Positions 1 through 10,416 of a stretch of DNA of 64,000 nucleotides are shown here, piece after piece. A model generated the notes under the pieces. That model did no database searches. It worked only from the letters and a program-made list of their open reading frames with translations, and had not been told where the DNA came from. Both the position numbers and the translations under genes were made by a program. Origin of the DNA: Streptomyces sp. HM190 (GTDB lineage: Bacteria > Actinomycetota > Actinomycetes > Streptomycetales > Streptomycetaceae); assembly GCF_009857135.1 (NCBI RefSeq), contig NZ_CP047318.1, positions 1,984,001 through 2,048,000 of the forward strand, in the 5' to 3' direction. Position 1 is the stretch's first letter; every line of letters begins with the position of its first letter.

Positions 1-19
1 CCCCTCCCCACCCGATCCA

Positions 20-1675
20 CTAGCGACGGCCGCGCAGTTCCCGGTACTTGGCGACCAGGGCCCGCGTGGAGGCGTCGAGGCCGGGCACCTCGGCGCCCTC
101 GGTCAGCGCGGGCTCCACCCGCTTGGCGAGGACCTTGCCCAGCTCGACGCCCCACTGGTCGAACGAGTCGATGTTCCAGACGGCGCCCTGGACGAACACC
201 TTGTGCTCGTACAGCGCGATCAGCTGGCCGAGGACCGACGGGGTCAGCTCCTTCGCCAGGATCGTGGTCGTGGGGTGGTTGCCCTTGAACGTCTTGTGCG
301 GCACCAGTTCCTCGGCGACGCCCTCGGCCCGCACCTCGTCCGGTGTCTTGCCGAAGGCCAGCGCCTGCGTCTGGGCGAAGAAGTTCGCCATCAGCAGGTC
401 GTGCTGGGCCCGGAACCGCTCACCGAGGTCGGCGACCGGCTCGGCGAAGCCGATGAAGTCCGCCGGGATCAGCTTCGTGCCCTGGTGGATCAGCTGGTAG
501 TAGGCGTGCTGCCCGTTCGTGCCGGGGGTGCCCCACACCACCGGCCCGGTCTGCCAGTCGACCTCCCGGCCGTCACGGCCCACGTACTTGCCGTTGGACT
601 CCATGTCCAACTGCTGGAGGTACGCCGTGAACTTGGACAGGTAGTGGCTGTACGGCAGGACCGCGTGGGACTGGGCGTCGTGGAAGTTGCCGTACCAGAT
701 GCCGAGCAGGCCCAGCAGGAGCGGCACGTTGGACTCGGCGGGCGCGGTGCGGAAGTGCTCGTCGACGATCCGGAAGCCGTCGAGCATCTCCCGGAAGCGG
801 TCCGGGCCGATCGCGATCATCAGGGACAGGCCGATCGCCGAGTCGTACGAGTAGCGGCCGCCGACCCAGTCCCAGAACTCGAACATGTTGGCGGTGTCGA
901 TACCGAAGTCCGACACCTTCCCGGCGTTCGTCGAGAGCGCGACGAAGTGCTTGGCGACGGCCTCGGGGCCCGCCTTCAGCTCGGTCAGCAGCCAGTCGCG
1001 GGCGGAGGTCGCGTTGGTGATCGTCTCGATCGTGGTGAACGTCTTGGAGGCGATGACGAACAGCGTCTCCGCCGCGTCCAGGTCCCGTACGGCCTCGTGC
1101 AGGTCGGCCCCGTCGACGTTCGACACGAAGCGGACGACCAGGTCGCGGTCGGTGTAGGAGCGCAGCACCTCGTACGCCATGGCGGGGCCCAGGTCGGAGC
1201 CGCCGATGCCGACGTTGACGATGTTCTTGATGCGCCTGCCGGTGTGCCCGGTCCACTCGCCGGAGCGGATCCGCTCGGCGAAGCCGGCCATCTTGTCGAG
1301 GACGGCGTGCACGGCCGGCACCACGTTCTCGCCGTCGACCTCGATCACCGCGTCCCGCGGGGCGCGCAGCGCGGTGTGCAGGACGGCGCGGTCCTCGGTG
1401 GTGTTGATCTTCTCACCACGGAACATCGCGTCCCGCAGTCCGAACACGTCGGTCGTGGCGGCCAGCTCCCGCAGCAGCCGCAGCGTCTCGTCGGTGACCA
1501 GGTGCTTGGAGTAGTCGACGTGCAGATCGCCGACCTCCAGCGTGTACCCGGTGCCGCGCCCGGGGTCGGCCGCGAACAGCTCCCGCAGCTGTACGTCGCG
1601 CAGTTGCTCCCGGTGCTCGGCCAGCGCGGTCCACTCGGGCGTCTGGTCGAGCCTGGTACGGCTTTCTGCGTTCAT
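20..1675 (-). CDS. pgi: Glucose-6-phosphate isomerase
   Basis: Cytosolic glycolytic enzyme of 551 aa, normal for the bacterial long-form family, that interconverts glucose-6-phosphate and fructose-6-phosphate. The sequence shows the sugar-phosphate loop [13 protein letters not shown] around residue 210, the GGRYS motif near residue 275, and the C-terminal PGI signature with DQWGVELGK near residue 505. ATG start, with N-terminal [15 protein letters not shown] typical of the family. It lies at the downstream end of a minus-strand block with the rbpA-family gene, secG, tpiA, pgk and gap, but 240 bp separate it from the next gene, so it may have its own promoter. Its TAG stop sits at the extreme left edge of the window. 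Function is confident from family identity. Confidence 0.97.
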   Translation of the reverse strand: MNAESRTRLDQTPEWTALAEHREQLRDVQLRELFAADPGRGTGYTLEVGDLHVDYSKHLVTDETLRLLRELAATTDVFGLRDAMFRGEKINTTEDRAVLHTALRAPRDAVIEVDGENVVPAVHAVLDKMAGFAERIRSGEWTGHTGRRIKNIVNVGIGGSDLGPAMAYEVLRSYTDRDLVVRFVSNVDGADLHEAVRDLDAAETLFVIASKTFTTIETITNATSARDWLLTELKAGPEAVAKHFVALSTNAGKVSDFGIDTANMFEFWDWVGGRYSYDSAIGLSLMIAIGPDRFREMLDGFRIVDEHFRTAPAESNVPLLLGLLGIWYGNFHDAQSHAVLPYSHYLSKFTAYLQQLDMESNGKYVGRDGREVDWQTGPVVWGTPGTNGQHAYYQLIHQGTKLIPADFIGFAEPVADLGERFRAQHDLLMANFFAQTQALAFGKTPDEVRAEGVAEELVPHKTFKGNHPTTTILAKELTPSVLGQLIALYEHKVFVQGAVWNIDSFDQWGVELGKVLAKRVEPALTEGAEVPGLDASTRALVAKYRELRGRR

Positions 1676-1874
1676 CTCGGACTTCAGCCTTCTTTCCTAC
1701 TGGTCCTGCGTGCCTTGCCCCGCTGCCGGTCCCAACCTAATGGAGCACGAGGCGACACGAGCGGTCGTCCCGCCGTGGTCGGGCTCGACCACACATACGT
1801 CGGCCGTGCGCCCCGGTGTCAGCGTGTCGGGGGACAGAAGGAGAACAGGGGGGAAAGCGGTGCCCGGCGAACGC

Positions 1875-1908
1875 GTACGGCCGGACACCCCGGGGTGTCC
1901 GGCCGTAC
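1875..1908 (-). terminator. Perfect 17-bp-arm palindrome after the RbpA-family gene
   Basis: The arms 1875-1891 and 1892-1908 are perfectly complementary with no unpaired bases in the centre. It begins 8 nt beyond the stop codon of the RbpA-family gene on the minus strand, the expected place for a Streptomyces hairpin terminator without a clear U-tract. It would insulate pgi from readthrough. Confidence 0.7.
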
Positions 1909-1915
1909 CCGGTTC

Positions 1916-2251
1916 TCAGATCTCGCCCCGCAGTTTGGCGAGCGCCTCGGCGAGGATCGCCTCGCCGTCCGCGTCGCTGCGCCGCTCCCGCACATAGGCG
2001 AGGTGCGTCTTGTAGGGCTCGGTGCGCGGTGGGTCCGGCGGGTTGTCCCGGTCCTGTCCGGCCGGGAAGCCGCAGCGCGGGCAGTCCCAGGTGTCGGGGA
2101 CCTGCGCGTCGCTTGCGAAGCTCGGCTGGGTCTCGTGTCCGTTGGAGCACCAGAAGGAGATGCGAAGCCGGGGTGCGGACTCGCCGCGCTCGGCTTCGCC
2201 CATCGGCCCCGCCCCGACCCGGCTTCCTCGGATCGCGTTGCCACTTGCCAC
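1916..2251 (-). CDS. RbpA-family RNA polymerase-binding protein
   Basis: Small protein of 111 aa. The RbpA family binds RNA polymerase and the principal sigma factor in actinobacteria, supporting transcription initiation and basal rifampicin tolerance. The sequence shows an N-terminal GSRVGAGPMGEAERGE segment, a zinc-ribbon-like core with WCSNGHE (Cys34) and WDCPRCG (Cys55, Cys58), then the sigma-interacting tail with PYKTHLAYVRERRSDADGEAILAEAL. GTG start with AGGGAG upstream. Streptomyces usually carry two RbpA-like proteins, and the classical RbpA is about 124 aa and encoded elsewhere, so this is probably the second paralogue. I therefore give no symbol. It sits just downstream of secG and is followed by a strong hairpin. 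Confidence 0.85.
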   Translation of the reverse strand: MASGNAIRGSRVGAGPMGEAERGESAPRLRISFWCSNGHETQPSFASDAQVPDTWDCPRCGFPAGQDRDNPPDPPRTEPYKTHLAYVRERRSDADGEAILAEALAKLRGEI

Positions 2252-2475
2252 GGTCGTAACTCCCTGCGTGATGGTGCGGCGAAGCGAGTCGGCGTTTCGC
2301 TTCGCTGCGAGCGCCTCAGTCTACGTAAGGCCCAACGCGCGTCCAGTGATGGGAGTTACCTCTCATCACAGACGCAAGCCCCATGATAGGCCGCGCTCGA
2401 AGTCGCGTACCCGGCATGGGGCTTTACGTGCGGATCGGTGCGTCCGTGACGCGTTGTCGTGCGGGGACCCGAGGG

Positions 2476-2712
2476 TCAGTTGTTGACCTTCATGAGGATG
2501 CCGAGTACGACGATGCACGCGAACCACAGCAGACCGACCACCACGGTGATCCGGTCGAGGTTGCGCTCGGCGACCGAGGAGCCGCCGACGGACGACTGCA
2601 TGCCGCCACCGAACATGTCGGAGAGGCCGCCGCCCTTGCCCTTGTGCATCAGCACCAGCAGCATCAGCAACCCGCTGAAGACGATCAGGGCGATCGAGAA
2701 CCCCATAACCAC
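2476..2712 (-). CDS. secG: Preprotein translocase subunit SecG
   Basis: Small subunit of the SecYEG channel in the cytoplasmic membrane, about 78 aa. Two hydrophobic segments (IALIVFSGLLMLLVLM near residues 5-21 and ITVVVGLLWFACIVVLGILM at the C-terminus) flank the typical glycine-rich cytoplasmic loop GKGGGLSDMFGGG. I place the start at the GTG at 2712 (VVMGFS...) because a GAGGAAG sequence lies 11 nt upstream; the ATG two codons later is the alternative. A longer in-frame reading to 2769 adds a charged, non-conserved extension and is unlikely. It follows tpiA in the gap-pgk-tpiA-secG order that is conserved in actinobacteria. Confidence 0.93.
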   Translation of the reverse strand: MVMGFSIALIVFSGLLMLLVLMHKGKGGGLSDMFGGGMQSSVGGSSVAERNLDRITVVVGLLWFACIVVLGILMKVNN

Positions 2713-2859
2713 GGCTGGACCAACTTCCTCGGATCTGGATGGACGACAGGGGGCATGGCGCCGGGCCATGCCCCCGCAAGACTACGACGTTACGCCGCTA
2801 CCGCCTACTCACCTTTCCCGGATCGCCGTCGGGACGCTCTGATCCGGTGTCGCGACGGC

Positions 2860-3648
2860 TCACTGGTCACGGAAGCGCACGATCTTGACGAACTCGTCCG
2901 CGTCCAGGGAGGCACCGCCGACGAGGGCGCCGTCGATGTCGGCCTGGGCCATGATCTCGGCGACGTTGCCGGCCTTGACGGAGCCGCCGTACTGGATGCG
3001 GACCCGGTCGGCCAGCTCCTGGCTGTACAGCTCGGCCAGCTTGGCACGGATGGCCGCGCAGACTTCCTGGGCGTCCTCGGCACCGCAGACCTTGCCGGTG
3101 CCGATGGCCCACACGGGCTCGTAGGCGATGACGACGGTCTCGGCGTGCTCGGCGGGAACGTCCTTCAGACCGCCCTCGACCTGGGCGAGGGTGTGGGAGA
3201 CGTGGTCGCCCGCCTCGCGGACCTCCAGCTCCTCACCGACGCAGAGGATCGGGGTGAGGCCGTGCTTGAAGGCGGCCTTGACCTTGGCGTTGACGATCTC
3301 GTCGGTCTCGTCGTGGTACTGGCGGCGCTCGGAGTGGCCGACCGCGACGAACGTGCACTTGAGCTTGGCCAGCATCGGGCCGGAGATCTCGCCGGTGTAG
3401 GCGCCGGAGTCGTGCGCCGAGAGGTCCTGGGCACCGTACTTGATCTTGAGCTTGTCGCCGTCGACGAGGGTCTGCACGGACCGCAGGTCGGTGAAGGGCG
3501 GCAGGACCGCGACCTCGCAGGCCTCGTAGTCCTTGTCGGCCAGCGCGAAGGCGAGCTTCTGGACGTGGGCGATGGCCTCGAGGTGGTTGAGGTTCATCTT
3601 CCAGTTGCCTGCCATCAGGGGCAGGCGGCCGTTTTCCACAGCAGTCAT
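2860..3648 (-). CDS. tpiA: Triosephosphate isomerase
   Basis: Converts dihydroxyacetone phosphate to glyceraldehyde-3-phosphate in glycolysis; cytosolic TIM barrel, 262 aa. The catalytic set is visible: MAGNWKMN (Asn and Lys near residues 14-17), the catalytic His in VGHSERR (about residue 104), and the catalytic Glu in [11 protein letters not shown] (about residue 173) followed by the flexible loop. The phosphate-binding glycines appear in [10 protein letters not shown] and in [11 protein letters not shown] start. Only 6 nt separate it from the upstream pgk stop, so the two are co-transcribed. Confidence 0.97.
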   Translation of the reverse strand: MTAVENGRLPLMAGNWKMNLNHLEAIAHVQKLAFALADKDYEACEVAVLPPFTDLRSVQTLVDGDKLKIKYGAQDLSAHDSGAYTGEISGPMLAKLKCTFVAVGHSERRQYHDETDEIVNAKVKAAFKHGLTPILCVGEELEVREAGDHVSHTLAQVEGGLKDVPAEHAETVVIAYEPVWAIGTGKVCGAEDAQEVCAAIRAKLAELYSQELADRVRIQYGGSVKAGNVAEIMAQADIDGALVGGASLDADEFVKIVRFRDQ

Positions 3649-3654
3649 CGAGGG

Positions 3655-4866
3655 TCAGTCCTCCAGTGCGGCGAGTCCGGGGAGCGTCTTGCCCTCGAGG
3701 TATTCGAGGGAGGCGCCGCCACCGGTCGAGATGTGGCCGAATGCGTTCTCGTCGAAGCCCAGGATGCGCACGGCGGCGGCGGAGTCTCCCCCGCCGACGA
3801 CCGTGAACGCCTCGGAGTCGAGGAGAGCCTGGGCGACCGCTTTGGTGCCCTCGGCGAAATCGGGGTGCTCGAAGACGCCCATCGGACCGTTCCAGAAGAC
3901 GGTGGCCGCGTCGGCGATCTTCGAGGCGTACAGCTTGCGGGTCTCCGGACCGATGTCCAGACCCATCTGATCGGCCGGGATGGCGTCCGCGGCGACGGCG
4001 GTGGGGTCGGCCGGGGCCTTGGCCTTAAGGTCCGGGAACGCGGACGAGACGAGGGCGTCGACCGGCAGGACCAGCTCGACACCGGTCTTCTCGGCGCGCT
4101 CCAGGTACTCTGCGACGGCCGCGAGCTGGTCCTCCTGAAGGAGGGAGCTGCCGATCTCGTACCCCTTGGCCTTGAGGAAGGTGTACGCCATGCCGCCGCC
4201 GATGAGGATGCGGTCGGCCTTCCCGAGCAGCTGGTCGATGACGGCGAGCTTGTCGGAGACTTTGGCGCCGCCGAGCGCGACCACGTAGGGGCGCTTGACG
4301 TCCTCGGTGAGCTTCTTGAGGACGCCGACCTCGGTGGCGATCAGATGACCGGCGTAGTGCGGCAGCCGGGCCGGGAGGTCGAAGACGGAGGCGTGCCCCC
4401 GGTGCACCGCCCCGAAGCCGTCACCCACGTAGATGTCGGCGAGGCCGGCGAGCAGGTCCGCGAAGGCGGCGCGCTCGGCGTCGTCCTTCGAGGTCTCACC
4501 GGCGTTGAAGCGCAGGTTCTCCAGCACCGCGACCTGGCCGTCGGCGAGTTGCGCGACGGTGGCACCGGCGGACTCGCCGACCGTGTCCGTCGCGAACGCC
4601 ACGTCGGCGCCGAGGAGTTCACCGAGGCGGGCGGCGGCCGGGGCGAGCGAGAAGGCCGGGTCCGGGGCGCCCTTGGGGCGGCCCAGGTGCGAGGCGACGA
4701 CCACCCGGGCGCCCGCCTCGGCGAGGGCCTTCACGGTGGGCAGGACGGCGCGGATGCGGCCGTCGTCGGTGATGGTCGTGCCGGACAGCGGCACGTTCAG
4801 GTCGGCGCGGACGAAGACCCGCTTCCCGGCGACCGGGCCGGCGAGCAGTTCGTCGATCGTCTTCAT
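3655..4866 (-). CDS. pgk: Phosphoglycerate kinase
   Basis: Transfers phosphate from 1,3-bisphosphoglycerate to ADP, the first ATP-producing step of lower glycolysis. At 403 aa it has the usual length. The N-terminal substrate domain carries RADLNVPL (residues 20-27), SHLGRPKG and FGAVHRGHAS. The C-terminal nucleotide domain has GGAKVSDK, FWNGPMGVFE and the nucleotide loop GGGDSAAA near the end. ATG start. It lies 134 bp downstream of gap and 6 bp upstream of tpiA, as the middle gene of a glycolytic operon. Confidence 0.97.
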   Translation of the reverse strand: MKTIDELLAGPVAGKRVFVRADLNVPLSGTTITDDGRIRAVLPTVKALAEAGARVVVASHLGRPKGAPDPAFSLAPAAARLGELLGADVAFATDTVGESAGATVAQLADGQVAVLENLRFNAGETSKDDAERAAFADLLAGLADIYVGDGFGAVHRGHASVFDLPARLPHYAGHLIATEVGVLKKLTEDVKRPYVVALGGAKVSDKLAVIDQLLGKADRILIGGGMAYTFLKAKGYEIGSSLLQEDQLAAVAEYLERAEKTGVELVLPVDALVSSAFPDLKAKAPADPTAVAADAIPADQMGLDIGPETRKLYASKIADAATVFWNGPMGVFEHPDFAEGTKAVAQALLDSEAFTVVGGGDSAAAVRILGFDENAFGHISTGGGASLEYLEGKTLPGLAALED

Positions 4867-5000
4867 TGAGGGGACTCCCGGAGAGGACTTGTGGTGCTCG
4901 TGATCGTAAGAGGGCCGTTTCGCACGTGAGTCAGGGCCCGGGCGGCGCGTCGCTGCGCTGCCCGAGCCCTGCCGTCACATCAAGTGCCTGTCTCCGTCGA

Positions 5001-6122
<1,122 letters not shown>

Positions 6123-6136
6123 CTATACATGCCGGT

Positions 6137-6170
6137 GCGGTCCGTACCCGCCAGTAGGGGTACGGACCGC
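6137..6170 (-). terminator. 13-bp inverted repeat between the M14 peptidase and gap
   Basis: Arms 6137-6149 and 6158-6170 pair perfectly around an 8-nt loop. It lies 111 nt past the peptidase stop and about 126 nt before the gap start. It may terminate peptidase transcription. The only nearby T-rich tract is on the plus-strand side, so an operator or leader role for gap is a real alternative. Confidence 0.5.
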
Positions 6171-6280
6171 CCGGGTTTTACAAGCTGATTACCTTTTGAG
6201 CGGCCTCCCGATCATCTGATTTCAGACGTTCGGGGTGGCCTCTCCAGGGCCTGTCGTCAGCCCTTCGGCGCAGTCGGCGC

Positions 6281-9238
6281 TCACTTCCTCAGCGCCGCGA
6301 GCGCTTTGCCGAGCAGTGCCGTCCGGTCGGCCGCCGCGGGCACCTGCTCCAGGCCGAAGCCCAGCAGCACGGTGTCGTTCGTGGTGACCGCGCCGAACGT
6401 CTTGAACAGTTCGCCGGACAGACCCCAGTCCCGCACGACCGCCGGGCTGCCCGCGGGCGGGCCGGGGGTCTTCCACGCGCCGAGCGACGTCTCGAAGCCC
6501 TCGGTCGCACCGGCCGCCGCGCCGGTGACGACCGTGGTGTTGTCGAGCAGCACGCCGCGGCCGCCGGAACCCGGGTCGGTGATGTAGCTGAACGACACCT
6601 CGACCGACTTCCCGGCGTAGGCGGACAGATCGAACTCGACCTGCTTCCAGCCGTCGGAGGCCCCGGTGAAGCTGTTCCAGGCCCCGCTGGTGCCGGTCGG
6701 GGCGCAACCGCCGGAGCCCGGGGTCAGGTACCGCTTCAGCGCCGGGTGGGCCTGGATGAAGTAGCCGGCCTCGCACTCGACGGGCACGGCGGTGGAGGTG
6801 GCGCCGCCCGCCTCGGGCAGCGTCGTCCAGTCGTCCGCCCCGGCGGTGTGCGCCTCCAGGACCGCGTGGTCGTAGCCCTCCTCGGTGTTCCACAGCATCC
6901 GGGTGCGCAGCGTCGGCCGGTCGGCCGCGCTCACCGAGGTGAGGTCGATGGTGCGGGTGAGCCGGTTCCAGGCGTAGTCGGAGTGCGTGACGGCCGCCAT
7001 GGACGCGCCCTCGTACGGGCCGTACGGGTTGACGGTGCCGGGGTACTGGCCCGCCCCGGCGCTCGCGAACTGCGGGAAGGCGTCCGCCGGCAGGGCGTCG
7101 GAGGTGAGGCCGAACGATCCCGCGGTGTTGAGCGGGTTGCCGGGCGCGTCGCCGAGTGTTCCCGTGAAGCCCGCCAGCCTGCCGCTGCCCGCGAAGGACG
7201 TGGCGTCGGGCAGGGACGTGCGGCTGTAGGCGCCCAGGTAGTACTGGCTGAAGTCGTTGGACAGGGTGCCGCCGCCGAGGTCGACGGAGCCGCCGGCGCT
7301 CTCGCCCGCCTCGATCAGCTTGCCGCCCTCGTTGAGGTAGGCGCGCAGGGCGAGTTGGGTGGCGACACCGGGGCGCACGGCGCCCGTGTAGTGGACGACC
7401 TGCTTGAAGTGCTTCAGTACGCCCAGCGCGTCGGGAGCGCCCTGGGTCGCGACGTCCCAGACGAGCGCCTTCTTGCCGTTGGCCTTCAGCGCGTCGACGT
7501 AGGTCTTGGTCTGGGTCGCGGGCGCGCCCTCCTCGGCGACGACGAGGGTGTCGGCCTTGGGCCGCTCGGCGATCGTGTAGGTGAAGCGGTCGCTGCGGGT
7601 GGGCTTGCCGTTCCTGGTCTCACCGGTGAACCAGACCTCGACCTTGTCACCGGGTTCGCCGTCCTGGACCTCGGCCCGGTACTCGTCGAACCAGAGGTTG
7701 TCCTCACCGCCGTACGTCTCGCCGCCCTTCCAGGGCCTGAGCGTCTGGTCGTAGGTCCGGCCGCGGCCGTTGATCCGGTACTTCAGTTCCTTGTCGCGCA
7801 CGGACTTGCGGGCGACGACGGAGATCACCTGGTCGGCGCCGCGCGAGTACGACGTGGTGAAGGGCGCCGGGGTGAAGTCGGGGGCGTCGAGGCCGACCGA
7901 GGACTTCGGCTGGTCGGGCCCGGCCGCGGACTCGGCGACGGAGAGCGCGAACGGGATGTTCTTCTCGAACTCCTGCTTGATCAGCTTCTCGTCGTCCGGG
8001 AACGTGAAGACGGAGGCGCAGTCCTCCGGCTTCCAGGCGTCGGCCGGGTCGATGTTCGACGCGGTCTGGCACGTCGACATCTCGGGGGTGAACATCGCCG
8101 TGCCGTTGACGTTGGCCGCGTGGCCGTCCGCCTCGCCGTTGGTGGTGTACAGCTCCGAGGAGACCTGGGGGTGGTACCCGGGGACGGCGGGGTTCTCCGG
8201 GGTGCCGGCCAGCGCCTTGTAGAGCACGTCGTCCGGGGTGGGGGTGGCCACCTGCCAGCCGACGCCGTAGAGGATCAGTTCGGCGGCGGAGTGGTAGTTG
8301 ATGCCGTACTCGAAGCCGATGCGCTTCTCGAAGGCGTCCAGGGCCTTGGTCTCGGGCTCGGAGCCGGGGCTCGCGCCGCGGTAGGTCTCGCTGGTGGGGA
8401 ACGGGGACGAACCCTCGTTGTCGTAGCCCCACTTGTAGGCGAAGTTGCGGTTGAGGTCGACACCGTCGCCGACGGTGACGGCGTTGTCGCCGTTGATGTC
8501 GCGCAGGTTCTTGCGCCACTGGCGGTTGCCGTCGGCCTGGTGGGTGAAGTCGTAGCCGTCCGGGTTGGCGGAGATCACGAACCACAGCTCGGTGGTGTCG
8601 ACGATCTTCTTGATCCGCTTGTCGGTCCGGTAGTTGTCCAGGTAGTGGTGCATCAGCCGCCGGGTCATCTCCGGGGTGATCCACTCACGGGCGTGCTGGT
8701 TGGACATGTACAGGACGGAGGGCTTGGCGCCGTCCTTGGTCTTCTTCGCGTTCTTGGTCAGCTTGAGCGCGAGGATGTCCTGTCCCCGCAGGGACTTGCC
8801 GATGGAGACCACCTTGGTCAGGGAGGGGTTCTCCTGGCCGGTCCGGAGGATCTCCTCCTTGATGCCGCCCGCTCCGCTGTACGGGCGGTAGACCCCGTCG
8901 CCCGCGGCGTCCACCCGCGCCTGCGCCGTGCGGCTGAGCCGGTGCTCCTCGAGATCGACGCCCTGCTCCTCCAGGGCCTCGGCCTGCTTGTCGGTGAGGT
9001 AGACCTCGACCGACGCGGTGCCCTTCTCCGGTGCCTGCTCGCTGAGTTCGTGACCGTCCTGCCCGGCCGCCAGAAGCAGGGGTACCTGCTCCTTCGTGAC
9101 CTCGGCGCGGAAGACCTTGACCTCTTCCGCGTCGCCGGAACCGTCGTTCTCGGCCGCCTGGGCGAACGGCGCGAGCCCCGCGCCACCGCCCAGCAGGAGC
9201 ACGCCGGCAGCGAGGATCGATCTCGCTCTTCGTCTCAT
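6281..9238 (-). CDS. Secreted M14 zinc carboxypeptidase
   Basis: Large exported metalloprotease of 985 aa. A signal peptide is clear (MRRRARSILAAG, a hydrophobic stretch, then AQAAEN). The M14 domain shows the zinc-binding HxxE in NQHAREW (His182, Glu185), the substrate motifs NPDGYDF and DLNRNF, and the third zinc ligand His in INYHSAAE (about residue 316). The C-terminal half is long for the family and resembles the beta-rich regions of immune-inhibitor-A-like secreted proteins (YNTEEGYD-type and VSFSYITDPGSGGRGVLLDN-type motifs), perhaps for substrate binding. Start is the ATG at 9238, which has an AAGGGGG Shine-Dalgarno; the 17-residue in-frame extension upstream has none. Probably a nutrient-scavenging exoenzyme, transcribed alone. 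Confidence 0.92.
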   Translation of the reverse strand: MRRRARSILAAGVLLLGGGAGLAPFAQAAENDGSGDAEEVKVFRAEVTKEQVPLLLAAGQDGHELSEQAPEKGTASVEVYLTDKQAEALEEQGVDLEEHRLSRTAQARVDAAGDGVYRPYSGAGGIKEEILRTGQENPSLTKVVSIGKSLRGQDILALKLTKNAKKTKDGAKPSVLYMSNQHAREWITPEMTRRLMHHYLDNYRTDKRIKKIVDTTELWFVISANPDGYDFTHQADGNRQWRKNLRDINGDNAVTVGDGVDLNRNFAYKWGYDNEGSSPFPTSETYRGASPGSEPETKALDAFEKRIGFEYGINYHSAAELILYGVGWQVATPTPDDVLYKALAGTPENPAVPGYHPQVSSELYTTNGEADGHAANVNGTAMFTPEMSTCQTASNIDPADAWKPEDCASVFTFPDDEKLIKQEFEKNIPFALSVAESAAGPDQPKSSVGLDAPDFTPAPFTTSYSRGADQVISVVARKSVRDKELKYRINGRGRTYDQTLRPWKGGETYGGEDNLWFDEYRAEVQDGEPGDKVEVWFTGETRNGKPTRSDRFTYTIAERPKADTLVVAEEGAPATQTKTYVDALKANGKKALVWDVATQGAPDALGVLKHFKQVVHYTGAVRPGVATQLALRAYLNEGGKLIEAGESAGGSVDLGGGTLSNDFSQYYLGAYSRTSLPDATSFAGSGRLAGFTGTLGDAPGNPLNTAGSFGLTSDALPADAFPQFASAGAGQYPGTVNPYGPYEGASMAAVTHSDYAWNRLTRTIDLTSVSAADRPTLRTRMLWNTEEGYDHAVLEAHTAGADDWTTLPEAGGATSTAVPVECEAGYFIQAHPALKRYLTPGSGGCAPTGTSGAWNSFTGASDGWKQVEFDLSAYAGKSVEVSFSYITDPGSGGRGVLLDNTTVVTGAAAGATEGFETSLGAWKTPGPPAGSPAVVRDWGLSGELFKTFGAVTTNDTVLLGFGLEQVPAAADRTALLGKALAALRK

Positions 9239-9356
9239 GAGCCCCCCTTGCGTGGGTTCGCCACAGCGGCGAACAGACGCCAGGCTCATGTCAGATCGGG
9301 GTCACGTCAAGGGTGCCGCACACGCCGCACGAGGATTTCACCCCGTCACCGAGAAG

Positions 9357-9391
9357 CCGGCGCCGACAGCCCAACAGGGCGTCGGCACCGG
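9357..9391 (-). terminator. Hairpin after whiA
   Basis: Arms 9357-9367 and 9381-9391 pair over 11 positions with one mismatch around a 13-nt loop. It lies about 35 nt past the whiA stop, as expected for the end of the uvrC-rapZ-yvcK-whiA transcript. Confidence 0.5.
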
Positions 9392-9426
9392 CGCGTTCGT
9401 CGCTACGGCGCTCGGGTGACGGGTGG

Positions 9427-10416
9427 TCACCCCGCGAGGTTATCGGCCATCTCCTCGGTGAGGCTCGACTCGGTCCCCGGGATGCCCAGGTCCTGTGCGC
9501 GCTTGTCCGCCATGGCCAGCAGCCGGCGGATGCGGCCCGCGACGGCGTCCTTGGTGAGCGGCGGGTCGGCGAGCGCGCCCAGCTCCTCCAGCGACGCCTG
9601 CTTGTGCTCCATGCGCAGCCGTCCGGCGGCGGCGAGGTGCTCGGGCACGTCGTCGCCGAGGATCTCCAGGGCGCGGCCCACCCGCGCACCGGCGGCGACG
9701 GCGGCGCGGGCCGAGCGGCGCAGGTTGGCGTCGTCGAAGTTGGCGAGCCGGTTGGCCGTCGCCCGGACCTCGCGGCGCATCCGCCGCTCCTCCCAGGCCA
9801 GCACGGACTCGTGGGCGCCGAGCCGGGTCAGCAGCGCGCCGATCGCGTCGCCGTCGCGTACGACGACCCGGTCGACGCTGCGCACCTCACGGGCCTTCGC
9901 GGCGATCGACAGCCGGCGGGCCGCGCCGACCAGCGCGAGGGCCGCCTCCGGACCCGGGCAGGTCACCTCCAGGGAGGACGACCGGCCGGGCTCGGTGAGC
10001 GAGCCGTGTGCCAGGAACGCGCCGCGCCAGGCGGCCTCGGCATCGCAGGTGGCCCCCGAGACCACCTGCGGCGGCAGTCCGCGGATGGGCCGGCCGCGAC
10101 CGTCGACCAGTCCCGTCTGCCGGGCCAGCTGATCGCCGCCCGCGACGACCCGCACCACATAACGAGAGCCCCGGCGCAGTCCGCCGGGTGCCATCACGAT
10201 CAGTTCGGAGCTGTGGCCGAAGATCTCCAGGATGTCCCGCTTGAGGCGGCGCGCCGCCATCGCGGTGTCCAGCTCCGCCTCGATCACGATGCGGCCGCTC
10301 ACCAGGTGCAGCCCACCCGCGAACCGCAGGATCGCCGAGACCTCCGCCTTTCTGCAGCAGGTCCGGGTGACGGGTAGCCGGGAGATCTCGTCCTTCACCG
10401 CTGCCGTCATCGCCAT
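9427..10416 (-). CDS. whiA: Sporulation regulator WhiA
   Basis: DNA-binding protein of 329 aa that, with WhiB, switches aerial hyphae into sporulation septation in Streptomyces. The family has an N-terminal degenerate LAGLIDADG homing-endonuclease-like domain (here roughly residues 10-200, including [16 protein letters not shown] and [13 protein letters not shown]) and a C-terminal helix-turn-helix ([22 protein letters not shown], about residues 285-306). Last gene of the uvrC-rapZ-yvcK-whiA operon. Two ATG codons are possible: 10416 (MAMTAAV, used here) overlaps the yvcK stop by 10 nt, and 10410 would give the ATGA overlap used at the other junctions of this operon. Confidence 0.97.
   Translation of the reverse strand: MAMTAAVKDEISRLPVTRTCCRKAEVSAILRFAGGLHLVSGRIVIEAELDTAMAARRLKRDILEIFGHSSELIVMAPGGLRRGSRYVVRVVAGGDQLARQTGLVDGRGRPIRGLPPQVVSGATCDAEAAWRGAFLAHGSLTEPGRSSSLEVTCPGPEAALALVGAARRLSIAAKAREVRSVDRVVVRDGDAIGALLTRLGAHESVLAWEERRMRREVRATANRLANFDDANLRRSARAAVAAGARVGRALEILGDDVPEHLAAAGRLRMEHKQASLEELGALADPPLTKDAVAGRIRRLLAMADKRAQDLGIPGTESSLTEEMADNLAG

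Noticed and set aside
203..2386. Very long plus-strand open frame opposite pgi and the RbpA-family gene
   Set aside because: Antisense shadow produced by high GC. Its translation is Gly/Val/Asp/Leu/Arg-biased with no domain, and it covers two clear minus-strand genes. The same applies to long plus-strand frames opposite tpiA/pgk, gap, the M14 peptidase, uvrC, uvrA and uvrB.
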